Assembly: GCF_033097365.1 (NCBI RefSeq)
Contig: NZ_AP028461.1
Coordinates: forward strand, 11,373,501 to 11,437,500
Origin: Actinoplanes sichuanensis
Lineage (GTDB): Bacteria > Actinomycetota > Actinomycetes > Mycobacteriales > Micromonosporaceae
DNA: 64,000 nt
Direction: 5' to 3'
Part shown: positions 1-8,535 of the stretch, piece after piece
Layout of the letters: every line of letters begins with the position of its first letter
Position numbering within the stretch: position 1 is the stretch's first letter
Notes under the pieces: generated by a model
What the model saw: the letters and a program-made list of their open reading frames with translations, nothing else
What the model was told of the DNA's origin: nothing
Database searches by the model: none
Position numbers and translations under genes: made by a program

Positions 1-2319
1 ATGAAGCGGACCACCACCGCCATGGCGATCGACGGCATCGCCCAGCCCGGCACCCTCGACGTCGACCGGCTCGACCAGCTTCGCGCCGACATGGAACGGC
101 TCGACACCACCGCCGCCGAACTCCAGGACTCGCTCCAGTTCGACAGTGGGATCCCGCACCTGCTCGACCGGATCGACGAGGGCCGCGCCGCCGCCCGGCT
201 GCTGGTCCCGGTGCTGGCGGTGCCGCTCGTCCTGCTGGCCTGTTTCACCATCTACCTGACCGTCGGATACGGGGCCGAGGGCCGGCAGAGCGAACTCGCC
301 GTGGTGGCGCTGCGCGGCGCCCGCTGGTGGACCCGATGGTGGCTGGCCACCGGGGAGAGCCTGGTCGCCGTGCTGGGCGGTGCGGTCGCCGGGTGCCTGG
401 CCGGACAGTTGCTGGTCAACGGTGCCGCCGCGGTCCTGTTCCCGGGCGCCGGGACGGCACCGGCCTTCACCTCGCTGCGGTATGCGCCACTGGCCGCGGC
501 GGCCGCACTGGTCGCCGCGGTGGCCGCCCAACGACGACAGCTGATCAGCCCGGTCTCCCGGCTGCTGCGACGCACCCCACCCGCCGACCGGCGCCGCCTC
601 GCCGCGGCCGAAGCGGTCGTCGCGGTGCTCGCCATCGCCGCAGGCGTCCAGTACTTCATCTCCGCCGACCCGCTCACCGGGGTCGGGCTGTTCGCGCCCG
701 CGCTGATCGTGCTCGCTCTGGGCCTGATCGCGGCCCGCCTGCTGCTTCCGCTGGTCAATCGGTACGCCGTCCGCGCGCTGGCCCGGGGCCGGCTCGGTGT
801 CGCGCTCGCCGGTCTCCAGCTGTCCCGCCGGCCCGGCGCCGGTCGCCTGTTCGCGCTGCTGGTCGCGTCGGTCGCGGTCGCCGGATACGCCGCCTGCACG
901 GTCGACACGGCGGCCCGCGGCCGGGACGTCGAGGCGTCGCTCGGCACCGGCGCGGACCGGGTCCTCGTCGTCGAGTCGGTGACCCGGCAGGACCTGCTCA
1001 CCGCGGTCCGCGCCGTCGACCCGGACGGCCGATTCGCGATGGCCGCCGTCCGCATCCCCGGCGGTTCCGGGACCCCGCCCGGCCTGGCCGTGGACACCCG
1101 GGCCCTGGCCGCGGTCCCGGCCTGGGCCGAGGGCGCCCCGAGCCGGACCGGGCTGCGGGCGGTACTCCACCCGGCGGAACCGCCACCGCCGGTCATCTAC
1201 CCCGGTACGGACATCGCGATCGAGGTCACCGCCACCACGACCGGGGCCATGCAGTTGGCGGTCTCGCTCTCCGCGATGGACGGGCCCGGCATCCAGATCC
1301 TGGAGTTCGGCGACCTGAAGAACGGCACGCACACCTACCGGGAGACCGTGTCGATCTGCGAGAACAAGTGCCGACTCAACGCCATCCGGGTGTCCGGGAC
1401 CGGCACCGCCGTGGAGGCCACCGGCGACATGGTGATCCGTGGGCTGGGTGCCGCCACCTCCGCCCCGCTGACCGACGCCGGGCGGTGGCGCGGCACCCGG
1501 TCGGCCCGGCTGTCGGCGGCGCCCGACGGTCTGCGGGCCGATCTCCGGGTCACCGGGGCGGTCGCCGACACCGCGTGGATCCAGCCGGTCACCACGCCGT
1601 ACCCGCTGCCGGTGGCGTATGCGGGGAACCCGCCCGCGGCCGGGACGATCATCGACTCGGGCGCCACCACCATCCCGGTCGACGCCGCTGTCGCCCTGCC
1701 GGCGGTGCCCGCTCTCGGGCGTCAGGGTGTCATCGTCGACCTGGAGTACAGCGACCTGATCTCGGTCACCCCCAAGCTGGTGCCGCAGCCCGAGGTCTGG
1801 CTGAACTCGCAGGCACCGGCCGACATCCTCGACCGGCTCGGCGAGCATGGCCTTCAGGTGGTCTCCGAGAGTTCCGCGACCCGGGTCAAGGCCGGGCTCG
1901 ACCGGCAGGGGCCGGCCGTCGCCCTCTGGTTCCATCTGCTCGCCGCGATCCTCGCCGGGTTGCTCGGAGCCGGAGCGCTCGCCCTCACGGTGGCCGTCGA
2001 CCGGACCCGTCGCACCGAAGACCTCGCCGCCCTGCGTACCCAGGGACTCCGGTCACGGCCGGCCGGGCTGGCGACGCTCTGGACGTACCCGGTGCTCGTC
2101 GTCATCGCGACCACCGTCGGCGTGTTGGTCGCGGCCGCGGCCTGGCGGCTCACCGGGTGGGGATTGCCGCTCGCCGGGCTCACCCCGCCCGACCTGCCGC
2201 TGCCGGTCTGGCCCCGGCCGGTGGCGCTGCTGACGGCGGTCGGAGCCGTCCTGGCGGCCCAGTTCCTCGTGGCGATCCTGAGCGGCCGGGACCTGCGCCG
2301 CCGGATCGAGTCCCGATGA
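1..2319 (+). CDS. ABC transporter permease, FtsX-like (5' end may lie outside window)
   Basis: The frame is open from the first base and ends in TGA at 2317-2319. It encodes at least 772 residues with hydrophobic segments near residues 65-90, 115-145, 160-175, 200-250 and 280-300, a long soluble part (about 310-630), then more membrane segments at about 635-660, 690-715 and 735-760. This is the plan of large FtsX/MacB-type permeases, which take lipophilic substrates or act on the envelope together with a LolD-like ATPase. The ATPase gene follows 70 bases downstream on the same strand and is its likely partner. The ATG at base 1 falls within what looks like an extracytoplasmic region preceding a membrane helix, so the protein probably begins upstream. 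The substrate is unknown. Confidence 0.8.
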   Translation: MKRTTTAMAIDGIAQPGTLDVDRLDQLRADMERLDTTAAELQDSLQFDSGIPHLLDRIDEGRAAARLLVPVLAVPLVLLACFTIYLTVGYGAEGRQSELAVVALRGARWWTRWWLATGESLVAVLGGAVAGCLAGQLLVNGAAAVLFPGAGTAPAFTSLRYAPLAAAAALVAAVAAQRRQLISPVSRLLRRTPPADRRRLAAAEAVVAVLAIAAGVQYFISADPLTGVGLFAPALIVLALGLIAARLLLPLVNRYAVRALARGRLGVALAGLQLSRRPGAGRLFALLVASVAVAGYAACTVDTAARGRDVEASLGTGADRVLVVESVTRQDLLTAVRAVDPDGRFAMAAVRIPGGSGTPPGLAVDTRALAAVPAWAEGAPSRTGLRAVLHPAEPPPPVIYPGTDIAIEVTATTTGAMQLAVSLSAMDGPGIQILEFGDLKNGTHTYRETVSICENKCRLNAIRVSGTGTAVEATGDMVIRGLGAATSAPLTDAGRWRGTRSARLSAAPDGLRADLRVTGAVADTAWIQPVTTPYPLPVAYAGNPPAAGTIIDSGATTIPVDAAVALPAVPALGRQGVIVDLEYSDLISVTPKLVPQPEVWLNSQAPADILDRLGEHGLQVVSESSATRVKAGLDRQGPAVALWFHLLAAILAGLLGAGALALTVAVDRTRRTEDLAALRTQGLRSRPAGLATLWTYPVLVVIATTVGVLVAAAAWRLTGWGLPLAGLTPPDLPLPVWPRPVALLTAVGAVLAAQFLVAILSGRDLRRRIESR

Positions 2320-2389
2320 CCGGCCGTCGGGGGGTTTTCATGTGGGTGATCGATGTGGGCCGGGGCGACTCGGCGGGGAGGAGACGGGC

Positions 2390-3043
2390 ATGGCGACGCT
2401 GACGGTCGAGGAGGCCGAGTTCGGGTACGGCGACGGCAGCCCGGTGCTGACCGGGGTGACCGTGACCGCGCGTCCCGGGGAGGTGCTGGCGGTCACCGGT
2501 ACGTCCGGGGCGGGCAAGACCACGCTGCTCAACGCGATGGCCGGCGTGCTGCGTCCACGCGTGGGTTCGGTGGCGGTCGACGGAGCGGCGCTGACCGGCC
2601 GGGACCACGCGGTCTCGGTCAACGTGGTGCTGATCCCGCAGGACAACGGTCTCGCGGCGATTCTGACCGCCGCCGAGAACGTGTCGGTCGCGGTGATCGC
2701 CACCGGGGGCACACCCGCGGACGCCCGCCGACGCACCGCCGAATCGCTGGAGGCGCTGGGCCTCTCCGGTCAGGCGAACCAGTTGATCGACGAGCTGTCC
2801 GGTGGCCAGCAGCAGCGCACCGCCCTGGCCCGGGGTCTGGCGCTGCGCGGTGACATCGTGCTGGCCGACGAGGTGACCAGCGAACTCGACGCCGCCAACC
2901 GGCAGCGGGTGCTCGACCTGCTGCGGGCCGAGGCGGTCCGCGGCGCCGCGGTCGTCTTCGCCACCCACGACCCGGAGGCGGCCGCCGCCTGCGACCGCGA
3001 ACTCCACCTGGCCGACGGCGCCGTCACCTGGCCTCGCCCCTGA
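2390..3043 (+). CDS. ABC transporter ATP-binding protein (LolD/MacB type)
   Basis: A 217-residue ABC ATPase. Walker A reads GTSGAGKTT, the signature is LSGGQQQR and Walker B reads IVLADEVTSELD, so all catalytic motifs are present. The ATG at 2390 is chosen because GGGGAGGAG lies just upstream and the protein then begins MATLTVEEAEF; a start at 2342 would add 16 residues unlike the family. It follows the FtsX-like permease and probably energises it. The TGA stop lies inside the first copy of a repeated CTGAGCGGAGCG motif that fills the spacer after the gene. Confidence 0.9.
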   Translation: MATLTVEEAEFGYGDGSPVLTGVTVTARPGEVLAVTGTSGAGKTTLLNAMAGVLRPRVGSVAVDGAALTGRDHAVSVNVVLIPQDNGLAAILTAAENVSVAVIATGGTPADARRRTAESLEALGLSGQANQLIDELSGGQQQRTALARGLALRGDIVLADEVTSELDAANRQRVLDLLRAEAVRGAAVVFATHDPEAAAACDRELHLADGAVTWPRP

Positions 3044-3152
3044 GCGGAGCGCCGCGAGCGCCTCGCCACTGAGCGGAGCGCTCCGCCACTGAGCGGAGCC
3101 GCGAGCGCCGCGTCCCTGAGCGGAGCGCTCCGTCCCTGAGCGGAGCGCTGGG
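3040..3152. repeat. Five copies of a CTGAGCGGAGCG-type repeat between convergent genes
   Basis: CTGAGCGGAGC recurs starting near 3040, 3069, 3089, 3116 and 3136, in four cases followed by G. Several copies continue into the perfect palindrome CGGAGCGCTCCG. The first copy supplies the stop codon of the preceding ATPase gene. The block sits between two convergent ABC ATPase genes, so it may act as a two-way terminator or be a REP-like element. No function can be read from the sequence. Confidence 0.8.
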
Positions 3153-3210
3153 CGGCCGGAGAGAACGGCGGGCGAGGAGCGCGGTGGGCGTACCCCTGAA
3201 GGGTGAAGCG

Positions 3211-4053
3211 TCAGGCCGGGGTCTCGTGACCGGACGGCAGCAGGGTGACCTCGCCCTCGATGTGCTGGACGGTGAAGAGCGTCCCCGGCGGGTAGGAGCC
3301 GAGGACCTCCGGGGGTAGCTGAACCGTTCCGTCGCCGGCGACCACCGCGAAGTCCTGGCCGTCGCGGCCCTCGGCGCCGACGCGTCCGTCGCGGATGGTG
3401 ACGGCCCGGCCGAGGCGGGCGCCGACCTCGTTGTCGTGGGTGACGACCACGATGGTGGTCTGGCGTTCGGTGTTGACGGTTTCCAGCGCGTCGAGGACCT
3501 CGTCGCGGCCGGCGGTGTCGAGGCGGCTGGTCGGTTCGTCGACGAGGAGCAGGCCGGGGCCGGTGGCGATGCCGACGGCGAGCGCGGCGCGCTGACGGCC
3601 GCCGGGGGTGAGGTCGGCGAGCCGGCGGCGGCCCTGGCCGGGCAGGCCGACCAGGTCGAGGATGCGGTCCGGGTCGTCGAGTTCGATACCCCGGGTGTGT
3701 GCTGCCCGGCGCTGGGCGAGCCAGATGTTGCGGTGCAGCGTGGCGTACGGCAGCAGGTTGCGGGAGGCGCCCTGCAGGACGACGCCGATCTCGGTGCCGC
3801 GCAGCCGGGAGATCTCGCCGTCGGAGAGTTTGCCCATGTCGTAGGTGCCGATGTTGATGCGGCCGGCGGACGGGCGCATCAGCCCGGCGAGCAGGGCGAT
3901 CAATGTGGACTTGCCGGAGCCGGACGGGCCGACGAGGGCGAGTGTCTCGCCGGGGGCGATGGACAGGTCGACACCGGCGAGGGCGACCACGTCACCGGCC
4001 TCGGCGCGGTAGATGTGGACGACACGACGGCAAGCTACGGCGAGCCCGTTCAT
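3211..4053 (-). CDS. ABC transporter ATP-binding protein with AbrB-like C-terminal tail
   Basis: A 280-residue ATPase from the ATG at 4053; a TTG at 4062 would add three residues, and neither start has a clear ribosome binding site. Walker A is GPSGSGKST (42-50) and Walker B is LLLVDEPTSRLD (168-179). The signature is degenerate: TPGGRQR (149-155) instead of LSGGQ. After the usual ABC core, residues about 235-273 (GDGTVQLPPEVLGSYPPGT...VTLLP) resemble the swapped-hairpin SpoVT/AbrB fold. A LolD/MacB-type role is likely. No permease gene is next to it on its strand within the window. Confidence 0.85.
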   Translation of the reverse strand: MNGLAVACRRVVHIYRAEAGDVVALAGVDLSIAPGETLALVGPSGSGKSTLIALLAGLMRPSAGRINIGTYDMGKLSDGEISRLRGTEIGVVLQGASRNLLPYATLHRNIWLAQRRAAHTRGIELDDPDRILDLVGLPGQGRRRLADLTPGGRQRAALAVGIATGPGLLLVDEPTSRLDTAGRDEVLDALETVNTERQTTIVVVTHDNEVGARLGRAVTIRDGRVGAEGRDGQDFAVVAGDGTVQLPPEVLGSYPPGTLFTVQHIEGEVTLLPSGHETPA

Positions 4054-4084
4054 GGTTGCCAAACTAACCGAGGCCGGACCACCG

Positions 4085-4120
4085 TTTCGACCCCGTCGGA
4101 GGGCCTCTTATCCTCGGGCC
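4085..4120 (+). promoter_or_regulatory. Putative promoter giving a leaderless transcript for the PRPP synthetase-like gene
   Basis: A TATCCT box at 4109-4114 ends six bases before the GTG start at 4121, which puts the expected transcription start at or beside the start codon. A weak -35-like TTTCGA lies 18 bases upstream at 4085-4090. No Shine-Dalgarno sequence is present, as expected for a leaderless actinobacterial gene. Confidence 0.5.
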
Positions 4121-5059
4121 GTGCGCGACATCGCCGTTTTCACCGGATCCGCCCATCCTGATCTTGCGAAGGAGATCTGCGAGCACCTCGGTGTACCGCT
4201 GCTACCGACCCGGATCGACCGGTTCGCCAACGACTGCATCGAGGTGCAGTTGCAGGGAAACTGCCGGGAACGTGACGTCTTCCTGATCCAGCCGCTGGTC
4301 CCGCCGACCCAGGAACACCTGGCCGAACTGCTGTTCATGCTGGACGCGGCACGGGGTGCCTCGGCCGCCCGGATCACCGTGGTGCTGCCGCACTACGCGT
4401 ACGCCCGGAGTGACAAGAAGGACGCCCCGCGTATCTCGATCGGGGGACGTCTGGTCGCCGACCTGCTCACCACCGCCGGTGCCGACCGGGTGCTGGCCAT
4501 GACCCTGCACTCGCCGCAGGTGCACGGTTTCTTCAGCATCCCGGTGGATCACCTGCACGCACTGCGCGAGCTGGCCCACCACTTCCGTGGTTACGACCTG
4601 AGCAACACCGTGGTGGTCTCCCCGGACCTGGGTAACGCGAAGGAGGCCGCGGCGTTCGCCCGGATGCTCGGGATCGAGGTGGCGGCCGGCGCGAAGCAGC
4701 GGTTCGCCGACGACAAGGTGGTGATCAGCTCGGTGATCGGTGAGGTCGCCGACCGGGACGTGATCGTGCTGGACGACGAGATCGCCAAGGGCAGTACGGT
4801 GTTCGAGCTGTTGGCCCGCCTGCGGGAGCGCAACGTGCGCAGTGTCCGAGTGGCCTGTACGCATGGGCTGCTCACCAACGACGCGGTGCAGCGGCTCTCC
4901 GCGGAGAAGGAGATCGAGGAGATCGTCTGCACCAACACGGTGCCGATCCCGAAGAGCAAGGCGACCGACAAGCTGACCGTCATCTCGATCGCTCCGGCGC
5001 TGGCCGAGGCCATTCGGCGGATACACAACGGCGAGTCGGTCAGCGCCCTCTTCAGTTAG
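4121..5059 (+). CDS. Ribose-phosphate pyrophosphokinase-like protein (PRPP synthetase family)
   Basis: 312 residues from the GTG at 4121, giving MRDIAVFTGSAHPDLAKEI; an in-frame ATG at 4013 would overlap the divergent gene. Class I PRPP synthetase features are visible: the N-terminal phosphoribosyltransferase fold, YARSDKKD (YARQDR in the canonical enzyme), MTLHSPQVHGFF, VVSPDLG and the C-terminal ending RRIHNGESVSALF. The PRPP-binding loop is altered: LDDEIAKGST where canonical enzymes have VDDMIDTGGT. It may therefore be a divergent paralogue making PRPP, or one with a changed or regulatory role. It appears monocistronic and leaderless. Confidence 0.85.
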   Translation: MRDIAVFTGSAHPDLAKEICEHLGVPLLPTRIDRFANDCIEVQLQGNCRERDVFLIQPLVPPTQEHLAELLFMLDAARGASAARITVVLPHYAYARSDKKDAPRISIGGRLVADLLTTAGADRVLAMTLHSPQVHGFFSIPVDHLHALRELAHHFRGYDLSNTVVVSPDLGNAKEAAAFARMLGIEVAAGAKQRFADDKVVISSVIGEVADRDVIVLDDEIAKGSTVFELLARLRERNVRSVRVACTHGLLTNDAVQRLSAEKEIEEIVCTNTVPIPKSKATDKLTVISIAPALAEAIRRIHNGESVSALFS

Positions 5060-5106
5060 CCCTAATTACGCCGAATCGCCCGCACATCGCGAGGCAAACG
5101 CGAATC

Positions 5107-7146
5107 ATGATGCTCATGGGTGTCATGGCTTCCCCCCTCCGGTACGCGTTGGCCGACCTCGCCCTCGCACTCAGCCGAGCGGCGGCGGACCCGGCCGAGG
5201 TGCGGTCCACGGCCGCCCGCGCCGCCGCCGACATGGTCGGTGATGGCGCGGGCGTGCAACTGCTCCGTGACGACGGGCACTACGAGGAGATCTCGTACCA
5301 CCATCTCGACAACGAACGTTCGGCTCCGCTGGCCCGGGATCTGTCCCGGGCCGGCCAGACCCCGGATGACGAGTTCTCCACCACGCTGGCCGCCAGCCGT
5401 CGCCCGATCGTGCTGGCCGGCGAGTCGGCGGCCGATCTCGCCGCTCCCGAGCTCGGGGTGAGCGCCGCCATCCTCTGCCCGGTGATCGTCGACAACACGT
5501 ACGCCGGCTATCTGATCCTGACCCGGCACACTCCGGACGCCCTCTACTCCACCCAGGAGGTGGAGCTGGCCCGGGACATCGCCGGCGAACTGTCGCTGGC
5601 GGTCAGTTCGGCCCGGGCCCAGGAACGGCTGCGCAACGCCGAGGAGCGGTACCGCCGGGTGCTGGAGACGATCCCGGAGGGTGTGCTGCAACTGGACCCG
5701 AACGGGGTGGCCACCTACGCGAACGAGCCGATCGGTGTGGTGCTGGGCATGCCCCGGGCCGAGTTGATCGGGGTGTCGCTGCGCGGCTTCCTCGACAATG
5801 TGGGCCAGAAGGAGCTGGACCGGCGGATCAACGAGTGCCGGACCGGCCGGTCGACGGTCGGTGCGACCCGGCTGATGCGGGCGGACGGCTCGCGGCGCAG
5901 CGTACGGATCAGCATGATGCCGGTCCAGGACGAGAGCCACGAGTTCGCCGGCGTGCTGTGCATGATCACCGACACCACCGACCACATCGACGCACGCGGC
6001 CTGAAACGGCAGCTCGACCATCTGCGCCGGCTGGACAGCCTGGGCCATCTGATCGGTGGTCTGTCCCATGACTTCAACAACCTGATGACCGTGGTGGCCG
6101 GGTCGGCCGACATGATCCTCGGTACCGCCGACGAGGACTCGCCGCACCACCAGCTGGCGAAGGACATCCTGGACGCGGTCGGCACCGGGCGTACCCTCAC
6201 CCACCAGCTGCTGGCGTTCGGCCGCAGCGAGGGACACCGCCCCGAGGTGATCCCGATCCCGGACCTGCTCACCGACGTGCAGGCGCTCTTCAGTCGTACG
6301 CTCGGCGAGCGCATCGGGCTGGACCTGGCGTTCGGCCCGGACGTGTGGCCGGTGAAGGCCGAACGCGGTCCGCTGGAGCAGGCGCTGGTCAACCTGGCCG
6401 CGAACGCCCGGGACGCGATGCTGCACGGCGGCATGGTCCGGGTGACCGCCACCAACGAGACGGTGGAGCCCGGTCAGCTGGCCGAGGGGGCACCGACCGG
6501 GAAGCTGGTGCACCTGGTGGTCACCGATACCGGCACGGGCATGGACGACGAGGTACGCAAGCGGGCGCTGGAGCCGTTCTTCACCACTCGCCCGACCGCG
6601 GCCGGTCTGGGCCTGGCCACCACCGCCGGGATCGTGCACAACCTGGGCGGCCACATCGAGCTGGAGTCGCAGCCACGGATCGGGACGACCGTACACATCT
6701 ATCTGCCGGCGGCCGAGCAGAAGACCGGACCGGCGGGGGAGCGGCAGCAGAAGACCGCGGTGATCGGCCGGGTGCTGATCGTCGAGGACCAGCCGGATGT
6801 GGCGCAGCTGGTGCGTCGGCTGATCGAACCGGCCGGATACGAGATCGCGGTCGCCACCGACGCGCTGATGGCGGTCACCCAGGTCGCCGCGGGCGCCCGG
6901 CCGGATCTGCTGATCACCGACGTGGTGATGCCGACGATGACCGGGCCGGAGCTGGCCGGGGCGCTGCGCACCCACCAGCCGGATCTGCCGGTGCTCTACA
7001 TGTCCGGTTACACGGCGGCGTCACTCGGCCCGCAGCTGCACCTGGACGACAACAGCATGCTGCTCGAGAAGCCGTTCACCAGGTCGACGCTGCTCGGGGC
7101 GATCAGGTCGCTCTGCGGTCCGCAGCCACCCGTGTCGCGGGGCTGA
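5107..7146 (+). CDS. Hybrid sensor histidine kinase (GAF-PAS-HisKA-HATPase-REC)
   Basis: 679 residues, cytosolic by sequence, with no membrane segment. A GAF-like region covers about residues 10-170 and a PAS domain about 178-295. The dimerisation and phosphoacceptor helix has LSHDFNNLM with His321. The ATPase domain follows with LVNLAANARDAM (N box), DTGTGM and GLGLATTAG. A receiver domain begins near 555 (VLIVEDQ) with phosphoacceptor Asp605 in LITDVVMP and the conserved Lys in LLEKPFT. The H-D-F-N-N motif is typical of hybrid kinases. ATGs at 5107, 5110, 5116 and 5125 are possible; GAGG at 5091-5094 favours the first ones. No partner regulator is adjacent. Confidence 0.9.
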   Translation: MMLMGVMASPLRYALADLALALSRAAADPAEVRSTAARAAADMVGDGAGVQLLRDDGHYEEISYHHLDNERSAPLARDLSRAGQTPDDEFSTTLAASRRPIVLAGESAADLAAPELGVSAAILCPVIVDNTYAGYLILTRHTPDALYSTQEVELARDIAGELSLAVSSARAQERLRNAEERYRRVLETIPEGVLQLDPNGVATYANEPIGVVLGMPRAELIGVSLRGFLDNVGQKELDRRINECRTGRSTVGATRLMRADGSRRSVRISMMPVQDESHEFAGVLCMITDTTDHIDARGLKRQLDHLRRLDSLGHLIGGLSHDFNNLMTVVAGSADMILGTADEDSPHHQLAKDILDAVGTGRTLTHQLLAFGRSEGHRPEVIPIPDLLTDVQALFSRTLGERIGLDLAFGPDVWPVKAERGPLEQALVNLAANARDAMLHGGMVRVTATNETVEPGQLAEGAPTGKLVHLVVTDTGTGMDDEVRKRALEPFFTTRPTAAGLGLATTAGIVHNLGGHIELESQPRIGTTVHIYLPAAEQKTGPAGERQQKTAVIGRVLIVEDQPDVAQLVRRLIEPAGYEIAVATDALMAVTQVAAGARPDLLITDVVMPTMTGPELAGALRTHQPDLPVLYMSGYTAASLGPQLHLDDNSMLLEKPFTRSTLLGAIRSLCGPQPPVSRG

Positions 7147-7163
7147 GCGCCCCGGGGGCGAGG

Positions 7164-7433
7164 TCAGCGGTCGCGCAGCGACTCGGCCAGCCGGCGGAGG
7201 AACTCAGGGTCGTCGTCCGGGCCCATCGGGGCGGCCTGGAAGAGGGTCGGGGCGGCGCGACCGGACCGGAACCAGGCGACCGGGCCGAAGATCGGGCACA
7301 ACAGGATCAGCACGGCCCAGGCGCCGCGCGGGAACGACTGGAGACGCGACCGCTCGGTGAGCAGACAGTCGATCAGCGCCACCACCGAGAGCGCGACGAC
7401 GACCAGGAAGAGCAGCGTGTTCAGGTGGGCCAT
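7164..7433 (-). CDS. Small membrane protein, phospholipase D N-terminal (PLDc_N) type
   Basis: 89 residues with two hydrophobic helices (about 5-24 and 38-56) joined by a short basic loop ending PRGAWAVLILLCPIFGPVAWF. This matches the small PLDc_N domain proteins of actinobacteria, which resemble the membrane anchor of cardiolipin synthases but lack a catalytic part. The acidic C-terminus ends in PEFLRRLAESLRDR. A strong hairpin separates it from the esterase gene upstream, so it is probably transcribed on its own. The function is unknown. Confidence 0.8.
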   Translation of the reverse strand: MAHLNTLLFLVVVALSVVALIDCLLTERSRLQSFPRGAWAVLILLCPIFGPVAWFRSGRAAPTLFQAAPMGPDDDPEFLRRLAESLRDR

Positions 7434-7473
7434 GACGACTACGGTGGCGGCCTTCGGCGGCGGCTGCCGGTCC

Positions 7474-7510
7474 GCTCACGGTGCCGATGAGTTGCTTCGG
7501 CACCGTGAGC
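7474..7510 (-). terminator. Hairpin terminator after the SGNH esterase gene
   Basis: A perfect 14-bp inverted repeat (GCTCACGGTGCCGA at 7474-7487 and its complement at 7497-7510) encloses a 9-nt loop, 22 nt beyond the esterase stop codon. There is no U tract, which is common for actinobacterial terminators. Confidence 0.75.
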
Positions 7511-7532
7511 TGACCGCGAGAACCTGACGTCG

Positions 7533-8306
7533 TCAGGCGGCCGAGCCGGTCAGGGCGGGCAGGTATCCGCTGGTGTACCCGCTGCCGTTGGGGTGGTAGG
7601 AGTTCTGCGGCGGGATGATGGTGAGACCGTTGATCCAGGCCCGGGACGAGCAGACGCCGTGCCCGGTGAACTCGTCACGCACGTCGGACCAGACGAAACC
7701 GGCCGCTTCAGCGCGTTGCTTGATCTTCTCGTCGAGGACCCGGGCGCCCTCGTTGATCGACTTCCGTTTGGCGGTGCTCATCTCGCACAGCACCGACGAG
7801 GTGTCGAAGATCAGCGGGTAGCCGAGCACCACCACCCGAGCCCCGGGAGCCTTCGCTCTGATCGCCGCGTAGGTGGCGTCGAGTTTGGCCGGGAGGGTGT
7901 TCTCGACGTACGCCCGGCCGCTGTCGACCTTGGCCGCGCAGGCCGAATCGCTGGAGGTCAGGCAGGTGACGATGGTCGGCGCGAAGCCGGCGTCGTTACC
8001 GCCGATGGTGATGCTGACCAGGTCGGCGCCGGCGTTCATGGCGGGTATCTGGCTGTTTCGGACGTCGTCGGTGGTGGCGCCGCTGCAGGCGAGGAACTGG
8101 AACGTCGCGGGGCTGTTGGCCGCCGCCCACTTCGGCCCGTAGGCGTTGTTGCTGCGCAGGCAGGTGCCGGACTGGCCGGACGCGCCGACGCCGGAGGAGT
8201 ACGAGTCGCCGAGGGCGACGTAGTCGATGCTGCTCGCCGCCTGGGCGGGTGCGGCGAGGACGAGGCTCAGGACGGACGAAGTGACGAGAACACTGGCGAT
8301 TCTCAT
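7533..8306 (-). CDS. Secreted SGNH/GDSL-family esterase or lipase
   Basis: 257 residues from the ATG at 8306, which has GGAGG upstream; an upstream GTG at 8327 is less likely. A Sec signal peptide ends near AQA-AS (residue 23). Catalytic blocks are visible: GDSYSSG with Ser35, the GGND block with the oxyanion Asn, and SYHPNGSGY with the catalytic His. Six cysteines outside the signal peptide suggest three disulfides, as in the Streptomyces scabies esterase and S. rimosus lipase family. It probably hydrolyses acyl esters outside the cell. A 16-bp palindrome lies 36 bp before the start. Confidence 0.9.
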   Translation of the reverse strand: MRIASVLVTSSVLSLVLAAPAQAASSIDYVALGDSYSSGVGASGQSGTCLRSNNAYGPKWAAANSPATFQFLACSGATTDDVRNSQIPAMNAGADLVSITIGGNDAGFAPTIVTCLTSSDSACAAKVDSGRAYVENTLPAKLDATYAAIRAKAPGARVVVLGYPLIFDTSSVLCEMSTAKRKSINEGARVLDEKIKQRAEAAGFVWSDVRDEFTGHGVCSSRAWINGLTIIPPQNSYHPNGSGYTSGYLPALTGSAA

Positions 8307-8341
8307 CGATGGCCTCCGATGCTCCACGTGGGGATCCGGGG

Positions 8342-8357
8342 ACCGAAGCGCTTCGGT
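8342..8357. promoter_or_regulatory. 16-bp perfect palindrome upstream of the esterase gene (operator candidate)
   Basis: ACCGAAGCGCTTCGGT is a perfect palindrome with the central CG and AAGCGCTT core common in LacI-family operators. It lies 36 bp before the esterase start, next to a possible minus-strand -10 (TACTGT, plus-strand ACAGTA at 8364-8369). The regulator is not known. Confidence 0.5.
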
Positions 8358-8535
8358 TACCGCACAGTAGGCCGGGCGCCTGAGAAAAGGAATCCGGTGA
8401 AATTCTTGTTAAGAAGTAGTAATATGCATCGATGTGACCTGGGGCTATCACGCAAGGTCATGTTTCATGTACGCGAATCGACCCGGTCGAGCGGATCTTC
8501 AGCGTGCTTACAGGCATGCGAGCTAGCGTCGGATC

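Noticed and set aside
3040..3152. CRISPR or attachment site
   Set aside because: The repeats are short and unevenly spaced, with no integrase or tRNA gene nearby.
5062..6975. 637-codon minus-strand frame opposite the hybrid kinase
   Set aside because: Antisense shadow of GAF/PAS/HisKA/REC coding sequence.
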